Shown: positions 33,401 through 40,278 of the stretch, piece by piece
Numbering within the stretch: the stretch's first letter is position 1
Layout of the letters: each line of letters opens with the position of its first letter
DNA from: Flavobacterium paronense
GTDB taxonomy: Bacteria > Bacteroidota > Bacteroidia > Flavobacteriales > Flavobacteriaceae
Direction: 5' to 3'
NCBI RefSeq assembly: GCF_030409795.1
Contig: NZ_JAUFQN010000019.1
Span: 1,798,001 to 1,862,000 of the forward strand
Length of the DNA: 64,000 nucleotides
The notes under the pieces: generated by a model
Database searches by the model: none
The model's input: only the letters and a program-made list of their open reading frames with translations
Told to the model about the DNA's origin: nothing
Position numbers and translations under genes: made by a program

Positions 33401-36154
33401 TACACCATTAATACTGTAATTATAATTAGCCCCAAGCGGCAAACTGACAACAATTGTTCCTGTTGGTATAGTACATGATGGTTGCACGGTTGCAGTTGCA
33501 GTTGGAGCAACAATTGTAGGAACTGGATTTACAGTTAATGCAATTGGGTTTGATACACATCCTGATATCAAATCTCTGATTGTTACATTATAAGTATTAG
33601 GTGCTAATCCGGTAAATGTTGGACTTGATTGATAAGTTGTTCCATTTACACTATATTCATAAACAGACATTTGGTAGCTTCCAACATCAGTGTAATCCTC
33701 TGGATCAAATGAAGTCCAGTCAGCAGGATTCCATACTAAACTTGGATGTGGTGCTTGTACATTCCTTCTATAAGTATAACCCGGTGAATTAGCAGGAGTA
33801 AATACTGTTCCTGTAGTGTCACCCCATAAATCAATAACAACATCGGCACTATTGGATAATCTAATATTATCATTATTGTTTATACCTCCACATGAAGCAA
33901 AAACTAAATTAGGTGTAATATTTCCAAGATTTGTTGCACTCCCAACTGCAACAACTACTACTGCATTATTCAAAAGAGTTCCTGATAATGCAAAATCGCA
34001 ATTTGTTGAAGGAGTTCCATTTCCGTTATTAAATATTTTAAGCTTATAATTGGCTAAATTAACACTAGATCCCGTGCCATTATATATTTCTATATAAGTT
34101 AATGAACCTGAATCAGCATCTGTTACTTCAGAAATAAATAATTCACTAGGAGCCGGGAAAGGAGTGTTTAAAGGACTAGTAAAAACAATTGTTCCTGTTG
34201 GAACAGTACAAGTTGGCTGTTGTGTTACACTTACTAAAGGTACAGGAATAGGACAAGGTAAAGATGTACTTGAAACACATGTTGCATTAGAAGCTGTATA
34301 ACATCCAGTGCCAATTGGTGTAACAAATATTTTAACCGAATCATTCGGATTTAATCCATTAACTGTATAAGTTGTTGATGTAATACTTGCTGGATTGATA
34401 ATAAGACCACCATTTATTGAATAAGAAATGGCATAACCCGTTGTACCTGCTAAAGCAGCCCAATTGAATGTTACTGAGGTTGATGTAGCAGTTCCACAAG
34501 TAATTACAGGTGATGTAGATGAATTTACCGTTACAGTAATTGTCTTTGATAAATTACAAAATGAATTCGTGGTGAGAGCAATATCGTCTAGGGTAAAATC
34601 ATTACCTCCTGCGGCCACAACACTGTCAAATAGTTGAATTTGTGCCAAAGTACTGGCGCCCGAATTCCAAACATAGGAATATTGTGTCCAACCACAAACT
34701 GTTGCTGAAGCACTACCACTTCCTATTACTGTTCCGTTAATTACTGTTCTTATGATAGCAGGACTTCCTGCTGATACTGTTTGCACCCAATAGGAAAATG
34801 TATAATTCTGACCTGGATTAACAGTTACATTTTGCCCCCAAACCAGATCGTTTCCACCATTTGTTGTTGACCCATCAACAACCATCATTTGACCTGTTCC
34901 TGATGTATGATCAACACACGCAGCTGAAAATCCTACTTCCCAACTATTAGCGTTTGTTACTATACCATAAGCCTTTTGAACAAAGCCAGCATTTGATGGA
35001 GTGAAGTAACTATAACTTGAAGTAAAGCCCACGTTACCACTCGAAAAATTGCCATTTGCAATTAAATTAATAGTTGTAGTAATACTTGGAGTTACTGTAT
35101 AGACAGTGGTTTGTGTTGGGGTAACAGTTGGATTAGGACTTGGTGTAATTAAAGTAGGATCCGCTGGAGCTGCAGTCCAATTATATGGACCAACGCCGCC
35201 ACTTACTGTCAAGGTAGTTGAATCACCTAGACAAATCGCTACATTACCACTGGTTACTATATCAGTTGGTTCAGTTATAACAATATTAGGTTGCGAAACT
35301 GTTGTACCAGCACTGTCTGTAACAGAAACAGAATAAGTTCCGGGCGGAAGTCCTGTAAAGAAACCTGTTGGATTAGTTTGAGGAGTTATCGGCCCAGTTA
35401 AATTATAACTAACATAGGGCAAAACGCCATTGCTTGCTGCAGCTGTAATAGTTCCGGTATTTCCATTTGGACAAGAAGAATTACTGGAGGTATATGCTAA
35501 AGACAATGGAATCAATGGTGCAGTAACCGACATATCATCTATTGCAAAATCATTACCAACAAAACTCTTATTATTATCATACAATTTAATATTAACACAA
35601 TTACTCGTTGGCACAAAAGTGTAAACAACTTGTTGCCAACCTGATGCTGGTAAAGGTGCTAAAGTATTACCTGAAACTAATGTTATCGAAGATGCATTAA
35701 GTATTTGAACACGAATATCTGCTTGAGTAGCAACATTTGTAACAGTTGTTGCTATTGATTTCACCCAATAACTAAAGGTATAAGTCCCACCAATTATCAT
35801 TCCGCAAACACCACTACCACCAGTTCCTGCATCCCAAAAATTTTGTTGCCCAGCAGTCGTGTTGCCATCAAAAACCAACATATATCCAGTACCACTAGTA
35901 TGATCACCTCCACTTATAAAAGAAGTTGTATTTACGGGTTGTGGGTCTTTCGTAATAGCAAAGTTACCTGAAGCGGTGGTGCCAGAAAAAGGAGGTGTTA
36001 ATTGTGTATATGCGGCTGCATTAACAAAATATCCTATAACAGTACCTGTTTCAAAACCTCCATTATTTAAAAGATTTTGAGAATTTCCATGGCAGGAAAT
36101 TAAAATTACTATTAGGACTAGTAGTTTTTTTAATAGATGAGTAATCATATTCAT
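27416..36154 (-). CDS. Giant repetitive secreted protein with T9SS type B sorting domain
   Basis: 2912 residues (about 300 kDa). Signal peptide, then two similar NGGFETG/NGNFSSG sheet domains (about 28-215 and 365-550), each holding DHTSGTG. Between them is a SprB-like repeat (SCPNGNTGTITAAASNG) at about 225-290. Then come an FN3-like domain, further YSINGxxYQASPTF repeats, a lamin-tail domain at about 665-829 inserted inside one such repeat, seven tandem about 67-residue repeats (about 1204-1670), nine about 99-residue repeats (about 1752-2646), an Ig-like region, and a gliding-motility-type C-terminal domain from YFTPNGDGIHDTW to the end. The last is the signal for secretion through the type IX system. 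The product is probably a surface adhesin or filament; ligand unknown. Confidence 0.9.
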   Translation of the reverse strand: MNMITHLLKKLLVLIVILISCHGNSQNLLNNGGFETGTVIGYFVNAAAYTQLTPPFSGTTASGNFAITKDPQPVNTTSFISGGDHTSGTGYMLVFDGNTTAGQQNFWDAGTGGSGVCGMIIGGTYTFSYWVKSIATTVTNVATQADIRVQILNASSITLVSGNTLAPLPASGWQQVVYTFVPTSNCVNIKLYDNNKSFVGNDFAIDDMSVTAPLIPLSLAYTSSNSSCPNGNTGTITAAASNGVLPYVSYNLTGPITPQTNPTGFFTGLPPGTYSVSVTDSAGTTVSQPNIVITEPTDIVTSGNVAICLGDSTTLTVSGGVGPYNWTAAPADPTLITPSPNPTVTPTQTTVYTVTPSITTTINLIANGNFSSGNVGFTSSYSYFTPSNAGFVQKAYGIVTNANSWEVGFSAACVDHTSGTGQMMVVDGSTTNGGNDLVWGQNVTVNPGQNYTFSYWVQTVSAGSPAIIRTVINGTVIGSGSASATVCGWTQYSYVWNSGASTLAQIQLFDSVVAAGGNDFTLDDIALTTNSFCNLSKTITVTVNSSTSPVITCGTATSTSVTFNWAALAGTTGYAISYSINGGLIINPASITSTTYTVNGLNPNDSVKIFVTPIGTGCYTASNATCVSSTSLPCPIPVPLVSVTQQPTCTVPTGTIVFTSPLNTPFPAPSELFISEVTDADSGSLTYIEIYNGTGSSVNLANYKLKIFNNGNGTPSTNCDFALSGTLLNNAVVVVAVGSATNLGNITPNLVFASCGGINNNDNIRLSNSADVVIDLWGDTTGTVFTPANSPGYTYRRNVQAPHPSLVWNPADWTSFDPEDYTDVGSYQMSVYEYSVNGTTYQSSPTFTGLAPNTYNVTIRDLISGCVSNPIALTVNPVPTIVAPTATATVQPSCTIPTGTIVVSLPLGANYNYSINGVTYQASPTFSGLTPNTYPVTVRNIATGCTSTATNVTINAAAAAPNVSASTLSQANCTVKLTGNSTNIGVTITWNGPSLPVNSPNPSTATVSGTYTVTVLDPLSGCSSSTTVNVVIPNQPSTPIVTITQPTCTVSTGSIVITSPLGANLVYSIDGTTYQASPTFSNLSPGNYSVTVKDSVSGCISPVLAAVINPVPVPPTAAPVMFCDGPTTNSTQVGFDFNSIGQNSFTYSYTIAGGPPVTGVIPFSPSSYIVTGVTQGQAVTLTITWNGVCAPSLTRTCYASCLTPVTPTFTAVAPICSGQTLTALPTTSLNAITGTWSPALNNTTTTTYTFTPATGQCAATTTLQIVVNPNVIPTFTAVGSICSGQTLSALPTTSLNGITGTWSPALNNTTTTTYTFTPTAGLCAQNTTMQIVVNPNVTPTFTAITPICTGQTLAPLPTTSNNGITGTWSPALNNTATTLYTFTPSAGQCATTATLTITVNGNTIIPTFTAVAPICSGQTLLPLPTTSLNGILGTWSPALNNTTTTTYTFAPNSGQCALTKTLTITVNGNTITPTFTAVAPICSGQTLSPLPTTSNNGINGSWSPALNNTATTTYTFTPAIGQCALTTTLQIVVNPNIVPTFNAVAPICSGQTLSALPTTSLNAITGVWSPALNNTATTTYTFTPTAGQCATSKTLQIQVLPIVVPTFNTVSPICSGAVLAPLPTTSLNGISGSWSPALNNTITTTYTFLPNVGQCANSATIQIQVIVPVVPTLSIVESCNSNTVTVTNPIGANFQYSLDGLPYQSSPIFNNLAPGNHSIVSNQIPANCVSNPANFIINTIINDVVVNQTPLPLQICDPNNDGYETFDLTLATNSITGGNPYNVSFHETIDDATLNGTTIPNPASYPSIQLNSQLIYVRVESTVTSCYEIVQLQLVVNPTPVATEPDAYELCDYTGAVGYETFDLTTRIQEVLGSLNPLTHSVTFYTSQAAAELGTGNITNTTSYTNGIIDTETIYVRVEIIATGCYDIVPLQLIVNPLPQATQPNYPQYSLCDTTGLTGFETFDLASQIAPILLGQTGMDVTFYPSLLDAQNDTNVIINLQYTNVPVYVQTLGIRVTNRLTGCYVISTMDIRVEPLPTLIPPTQPYTVCDEDQDGYANFDLASLLPGLLNGIATYTLTIHETLPDANSGANPINTTVPYFSIDPFVQILFVRAQDNATGCYSILPIELNADPSPIAPINLNTITVCDQDSNPQDARTAIDLTQQTAAVLAQQTLAATNYTVTYYTTQLLAQGGAFPIIPAANYIGTNLDVIWVRVENNTTHCYNIGSFQLAINTPLLLTTPAPLSLCDDDANPNDQHHAFNLTVRDTQINQGTGYAVTYYPSLLDAQNNTNAISAANALAYINVPPAVQTLGVVVTTTVGCKSITTLDIRVLPIPTPNTNPRPLAPKCDDTNPGDMLELFDLTTNAAYIANGDPNVTLHYYATQADAAVPQNEILTPTAALVGTNVWIRVENNRVDYLGNNCYVLVEQPLTVNPLPIVVQPLAPYRACDDNADGISVFDLTNPLLAQAVLGATQAPANYTISYYLTAVGANPLTNTGETPLPSSYTNVTPNAQNIYIRVVNNATGCVNTGILPLAVEAYATATGPQLFNQCDSYADPYDGVELIDLTTYATAILNGQNPTVFILSYYTTQADAIAGTNALTLAEAQAYETDPDTDTIWVKVENSSNLITPLCYAITTIDIKVERYPNPIINTDNGVNTICVDFNTNVVERPLLLDSGMAIPGNYTFEWFEAGAPTTVIGTGATYTVDTAAAAGATRDYTVHVTSNSLLACDTTSASFQVIQSGQAVIPVGTIGYTVTNAFSASQIITVLIDGYGTYEYSLDDGPRQASNVFENVSLGTHIIHVWDTEGGVAYSCEELIINDVQIIDYPHYFTPNGDGIHDTWNIVGLGGQPNARIYIFDRYGKLLKQISSTGLGWDGTFNGHLMPSDDYWFTVDYNENLSAKQFKAHFTLKR
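28215..30905 (-). repeat. Nine tandem repeats of about 99 residues in the giant protein
   Basis: Each unit starts with a CD.D.dG...FDLT phrase and ends with VRVEN..TGCY.I..L.L.V.P.P. The nine units begin at ICDPNNDGYETFDLT, LCDYTGAVGYETFDLT, LCDTTGLTGFETFDLA, VCDEDQDGYANFDLA, VCDQDSNPQDARTAIDLT, LCDDDANPNDQHHAFNLT, KCDDTNPGDMLELFDLT, ACDDNADGISVFDLT and QCDSYADPYDGVELIDLT. The paired Cys (start and TGCY) could form a disulfide per unit, and the acidic start could bind calcium. Confidence 0.85.
31145..32543 (-). repeat. Seven tandem repeats of about 67 residues in the giant protein
   Basis: Units of about 200 bases follow PTFTAVAPICSGQTL..LPTTSLNGITG with TWSPALNNT..TTYTFTP..GQCA at the end. 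The seven are highly alike in protein and DNA (for example, the phrase CCTGAACAAAT at the SGQ position recurs), indicating expansion by recombination. Each unit contains two Cys (PICSG and GQC). Confidence 0.88.
33670..34160 (-). other. Lamin-tail domain inserted within a surface repeat
   Basis: Residues about 665-829 run from ELFISEVTDAD through IEIYNGTGSSVNLANYKLKIF and NNNDNIRLSNSADVVIDLWGD, the bacterial lamin-tail (LTD) domain. The flanking parts (TGTIVFTSPLN before, YEYSVNGTTYQSSPTF after) join directly in the next repeat as TGTIVVSLPLGANYNYSINGVTYQASPTF, so the LTD splits one repeat. Confidence 0.75.
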
Positions 36155-36216
36155 TTTAAAATAACTTTTAAGTAGGTCATTAACATATTTTTGGGATTTG
36201 TTTAAAAAACAAAAGT

Positions 36217-36224
36217 CAAATATA
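36217..36224 (-). promoter_or_regulatory. -7 box of the giant gene
   Basis: TATATTTG on the minus strand matches TAnnTTTG and lies 62 bases before the ATG. The leader contains a 7-bp TTTGTTT/AAACAAA hairpin at 36197-36213. Confidence 0.45.
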
Positions 36225-36301
36225 TTGATTTAAATAACAGCTTAGTATTTTTTTAACGAAATTGACCTATAAAAAAACTCAACAAATGGGATTTTTTAGC
36301 G

Positions 36302-37474
36302 TTATTTTTTAGTCTTTCTTCTATCTCTTTCTATCTTTAACAGATTTAACTCCCTACTCGTCTGTCCGGCTACTGAAGTATTCTCTTCTGCCCTTCTAAT
36401 CAAATATGGCATCACATCTCTAACTGGACCAAAAGGTAAATATTTAGCAACATTATAGCCATATTCTGCCAAGTTATAACTGATATTATCACTCATTCCA
36501 TATAATTGTCCGAACCAAATTCGTTCATCATTTTTAGAAATGCCTTTAGCCTGCATCATTTCTATCAATTTATAGGAACTTGATTCGTTATGAGTTCCAG
36601 CAAAAATGGACATGCAATCTAAATTATCCATCATATAGTCCATTGTCGCATCATAATTTCTATCAGTGGCTTCTTTACTGTCGCAGATTGGTGACGGATA
36701 TCCCATTTCTTCGGCACGTTTATTTTCTTTTTCCATGTAAGCACCTCGGACTATTTTCATTCCAATAAAAAAGTCTTCAGCTTTGGCTTGCTCATGTAAT
36801 TTTTTTAAAAAATCTAATCTATCCCAACGATATAATTGCAGCGTATTGAAAACAACCGCTTTCTTTTTGTTATACTTTCGCATCATTTCGGTAACCAAAT
36901 CATCTGCAGCGTCTTGCATCCAGCTTTCTTCTCCATCAATTAAAAGCGCAACGTCTTTTTCATGAGCTGTTTTACAAATCAATTCGAATCGAGCCACTAC
37001 TCTATCCCATTCCTTTTTTTCTTCTACAGAAAGTGGTTTCTTTTCGCCTATTTTTGTGTATAAATCAAATCGACCTAATCCTGTAGGTTTGAAAACGGCA
37101 AACGGAATCGCTTTTTTTTCTTTCGCAAATTCAACCGTTTTTAATGTCATTGCTAAGGCGGCATCAAACTGTTCTTCTTCTTCTTTTCCTTCCACCGAAT
37201 AATCCAAAACAGAGGAAACTCCCTTTTCAAACATTTTATCAACTACAGAAAGACAATCTTCTTCTGTAGTGCCGCCACAAAAATGATCAAATACGGTTGC
37301 TCTAATCAAACTTTCTACTGGCAAATGCGCCTTTAAAGCAAAGTTAGTAACCGCAGTTCCTATTCGGACTAAAGGTTCATTGTCAATCATTTTAAACAAA
37401 AAATAAGCTCTATCTAATTCGGTATCTGTTTTGAGCGCAAAGGCAACTTGAGTGTTGTTGAATATTTTGTCCAT
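36302..37474 (-). CDS. Proline dehydrogenase
   Basis: The 390-residue protein is a monofunctional proline dehydrogenase (PutA-type TIM barrel) without the aldehyde dehydrogenase half. Typical blocks: LRATVFDHFCGG, KPTGLGRF, VALLIDGEESWMQDAADDL, FFIGMKIVRGAYMEKE, and the C-terminal LPFGPVRDVMPYLIRRAEEN with the arginines that bind proline carboxylate. It oxidises proline to pyrroline-5-carboxylate with FAD and passes electrons to quinones. It starts 61 bases downstream of the photolyase operon and may be read through from it, but it probably has its own promoter. Confidence 0.92.
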   Translation of the reverse strand: MDKIFNNTQVAFALKTDTELDRAYFLFKMIDNEPLVRIGTAVTNFALKAHLPVESLIRATVFDHFCGGTTEEDCLSVVDKMFEKGVSSVLDYSVEGKEEEEQFDAALAMTLKTVEFAKEKKAIPFAVFKPTGLGRFDLYTKIGEKKPLSVEEKKEWDRVVARFELICKTAHEKDVALLIDGEESWMQDAADDLVTEMMRKYNKKKAVVFNTLQLYRWDRLDFLKKLHEQAKAEDFFIGMKIVRGAYMEKENKRAEEMGYPSPICDSKEATDRNYDATMDYMMDNLDCMSIFAGTHNESSSYKLIEMMQAKGISKNDERIWFGQLYGMSDNISYNLAEYGYNVAKYLPFGPVRDVMPYLIRRAEENTSVAGQTSRELNLLKIERDRRKTKK

Positions 37475-37535
37475 TTAATATAAAATGCAAGGTATAATTA
37501 GTAATAGCACAAATATAATTAGAATTTGATAGTTT

Positions 37536-38963
37536 CTATTTTGAAAATGCTATTCTTTTTATCATTCCGTTAAAAATGAAAAAGTGAAAAGGCAACATAC
37601 TATACCAATATAATCTGCCAAAAATTCCGATGGGTCTGAAGGTTGCTATTTGATGTAAAACATTATTTTCGTCAACCCTAAATTCGAGCCATGCTTCGCC
37701 CGGAATTCGCATTTCTGCATAAAGTAATAATCGTTTATTTTCTTTGTCGGCCAAAATTACACGCCAAAAATCAAGTGAATCACCATTGTCTAAATGCGTT
37801 GGACTTGTTCGGCCACGGCGTAAACCAACACCGCCAAAGAGTTTGTCAACAAATCCTCTCAGCTGCCACATCCAATTGCCATAATACCACCCTTTATCGC
37901 CGCCAATCGACCAAATATTTTCGATAACCTGAATTGGATTCGTGATTTTAATTTTCTTGCTATCTTTTAAACAACCAAAATTGGGTATCTGAATGTAATT
38001 GGATAAATTGTTTTTAATACGACCGCTGGCTAAACTATCTTTCCAACTTGAAATCACTAGGTTTTGCTCAATTTTTTCAAAAGCCAATTTAATAGCATCT
38101 ACATAAGAAATTGATTTTATGTTAAGCATTTTTTGAAGTCGATTATCTTTACAAACTACTTCCACTTTCATACTGTCAACTAGATTAATCGCTAATTTAT
38201 AGGATGTTGAAGTCACAAAATACAGCCAATAAGAAGATAGTTTTGGTGTCATAATCGGAACGGTAATTATGCCCAATTTGATTCCGCGGGTTTTAGCATA
38301 CAATTGCATCATTTGCTTGTACGTGATAATATTTGGCCCACCAATATCGAAAGATTGATTAAAACACTCATCGTTGTTTTGTACTCCAATTAAATACTGA
38401 ATAACATCCCGAATGGCGATGGGCTGCGTCTTGGTGAGCACCCATTTTGGGGTTATCATTATGGGCAATTTTTCACATAAATCGCGAATTATTTCGAAAG
38501 AAGAACTGCCAGAACCTACAATAATTCCGGCTTTTAAAACGGTCAGATTATGTACGCCGCCATACAATATTTTCTCCACACTGTTTCTGGAAAGCATGTG
38601 TTTAGATAAATTTGGATCATTGACAATACCACTTAAATATATGACTTGCTTGCTATTCATATATTCAGAATATTGATTAAAATGATTAGCCGTTATTGCT
38701 TCCATTTTATCAAAAGATTCTGTAGAACTGGACATAGAATGAATTAAAAAGTAAGCGATATCAATATTCGTTGGACAATTTTCAAAAGTAACTTCTTCTA
38801 AAAAATCTACTTCCCAAATGGTAATTAATGAAAGTGTGTAAGCATCCAATCCCAATCTATTTTTATCGCGGACCGCACAAACAATTTCGTGACCTTGATT
38901 TAAAAGTTCTGGCAGTAAACGTCTTCCAACATAACCATTTGCACCAGTTAATAGAATTTTCAT
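37536..38963 (-). CDS. SDR family oxidoreductase with DUF2867 domain
   Basis: A 475-residue two-domain protein. The N-terminal part is an atypical short-chain dehydrogenase: KILLTGANGYVGRRLLPEL (Rossmann nucleotide motif) and VIYLSGIVND, without a clear YxxxK. From about residue 330 the DUF2867 domain follows (GWYYGNWMWQLRG, FGGVGLRRGRTSP, DFWRVI, YAEMRIPGEAWLEFRV). The fusion is common next to photolyase genes in Bacteroidota, which supports its place here as the last gene of the operon (22 bases after the DASH cryptochrome). The substrate is unknown; it has been annotated as an NAD-dependent epimerase-like protein. Confidence 0.87.
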   Translation of the reverse strand: MKILLTGANGYVGRRLLPELLNQGHEIVCAVRDKNRLGLDAYTLSLITIWEVDFLEEVTFENCPTNIDIAYFLIHSMSSSTESFDKMEAITANHFNQYSEYMNSKQVIYLSGIVNDPNLSKHMLSRNSVEKILYGGVHNLTVLKAGIIVGSGSSSFEIIRDLCEKLPIMITPKWVLTKTQPIAIRDVIQYLIGVQNNDECFNQSFDIGGPNIITYKQMMQLYAKTRGIKLGIITVPIMTPKLSSYWLYFVTSTSYKLAINLVDSMKVEVVCKDNRLQKMLNIKSISYVDAIKLAFEKIEQNLVISSWKDSLASGRIKNNLSNYIQIPNFGCLKDSKKIKITNPIQVIENIWSIGGDKGWYYGNWMWQLRGFVDKLFGGVGLRRGRTSPTHLDNGDSLDFWRVILADKENKRLLLYAEMRIPGEAWLEFRVDENNVLHQIATFRPIGIFGRLYWYSMLPFHFFIFNGMIKRIAFSK

Positions 38964-38985
38964 TTTCTTAAATTTTAGAAGTTAT

Positions 38986-40278
38986 TTAATCATCCAACCA
39001 TAAATTTCGATAAACTTTATTTTTATCATAATCATTGGCTTGTTTTTCGATGTTAAAATACAGATTTCCTCTTGGATCATTACCAACACCAGCTAAATAA
39101 GCCCAATTGCCCCAATTATTACTCACATCATAATCAATAAGTTGTTCTTCAAAATAAGCTGCTCCATAGCGCCAATCCAATTTTAAATCATTGCATAAAT
39201 AACTTGCTACATTTTGACGCCCGCGATTGCTCATGAATCCTGTTAATTTCAATTCTAACATATTGGCATCAACAAAATCGACACCTGTTTGTCCATCAAT
39301 CCATTCCTGAAGTTGCTTTCTATTATGCTTATTAACCGTAATTCCTTTGTCTTGAATTCCCGCTTGTTGGAAAAATTTAATGTTGTATTTTTTCATCATA
39401 AACCTAAAATAATCACGCCATAACAATTCAAAAACCAACCAATAAGTCGATTCATTTTCTTCGTATTTCGTTTCATATTTTTTTAATTCTTGATAGATGA
39501 ATCTTGGCGAAATACAGCCCATGGCCAACCAAGCAGAAAATTTAGAAGAATAATCAGCTCCAACCAATCCGTTTCTGGTTTCTTTATAGTTAGAAATACA
39601 TTTAGATTCAAAAAAATAATGATTTAACCGTTTTATTGCTTCCGATTCGCCTCCTTTAAAATGGATAGCAGCTCTTTTATCAATTGTTGTAAATTCTAAA
39701 TCTAATACTTCCAAAGAAGGCAAATCTACAGGTTCAATTTCAAGAGATTTTATTTGAGTTGGTGCGACAAATGCGTTTCTTATCATAGCATCTTTCTCCG
39801 TTTTTTTTCTAAAATTAGTGAACACATCCGGAATGTCTTTGATAGAAAATGGCAAATCTTCTGCGTGATACAAGGTGCTTGTGCTAAAAGTTTGGAGTTC
39901 ACATCTTACTTTAAAAAGTTCAGCTTGAACTAATAACTCGGTTTGCTTTTCTTCATAACAAACTTCTTTTTTCGCAAAGACTTTGCTTGCTTTGAAACGT
40001 TGTACAAGTTTAGGTATTTCAATTTCCGGTTTGCCTTTCAAAACAATAAGTCCAGAACCAATTGCTCTTAAACTCGCATCTAAATCAATGAGTGATTCCA
40101 ATAAAAATTGAGCTCTAAAACTTCCTGTTTTTTTAAACCCAAAATCGGTTGTTGTAAAATGAGATTCATCAAAACAATAAAACGGGATAATAAATTCGCT
40201 TTGAGCAATTGCTTTACTCAAGGTTTCATTATCGTGTAAACGTAAATCTGTTTTAAACCAAACGAGTGCAGTTTTCAT
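38986..40278 (-). CDS. DASH family cryptochrome
   Basis: The 430-residue flavoprotein begins KTALVWFKTDLRLHDNETL, the photolyase-homology domain. The C-terminal NNWGNWAYLAGVGNDPRGN with PRGN is the DASH clade hallmark, as is TGFMSNRGRQNVASYL. DASH proteins bind FAD and usually methenyltetrahydrofolate, repair CPD lesions in single-stranded DNA and may act as blue-light sensors. Length is near the lower end (430 vs about 440-500), so there is no long C-terminal extension. The start overlaps the preceding photolyase-related gene by 4 bases (ATGA), showing translational coupling. Confidence 0.94.
   Translation of the reverse strand: MKTALVWFKTDLRLHDNETLSKAIAQSEFIIPFYCFDESHFTTTDFGFKKTGSFRAQFLLESLIDLDASLRAIGSGLIVLKGKPEIEIPKLVQRFKASKVFAKKEVCYEEKQTELLVQAELFKVRCELQTFSTSTLYHAEDLPFSIKDIPDVFTNFRKKTEKDAMIRNAFVAPTQIKSLEIEPVDLPSLEVLDLEFTTIDKRAAIHFKGGESEAIKRLNHYFFESKCISNYKETRNGLVGADYSSKFSAWLAMGCISPRFIYQELKKYETKYEENESTYWLVFELLWRDYFRFMMKKYNIKFFQQAGIQDKGITVNKHNRKQLQEWIDGQTGVDFVDANMLELKLTGFMSNRGRQNVASYLCNDLKLDWRYGAAYFEEQLIDYDVSNNWGNWAYLAGVGNDPRGNLYFNIEKQANDYDKNKVYRNLWLDD

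Noticed and set aside
36225..36301. Terminator for proline dehydrogenase in the gap to the giant gene
   Set aside because: I see only AT-rich DNA with no stem of good length followed by a T run.
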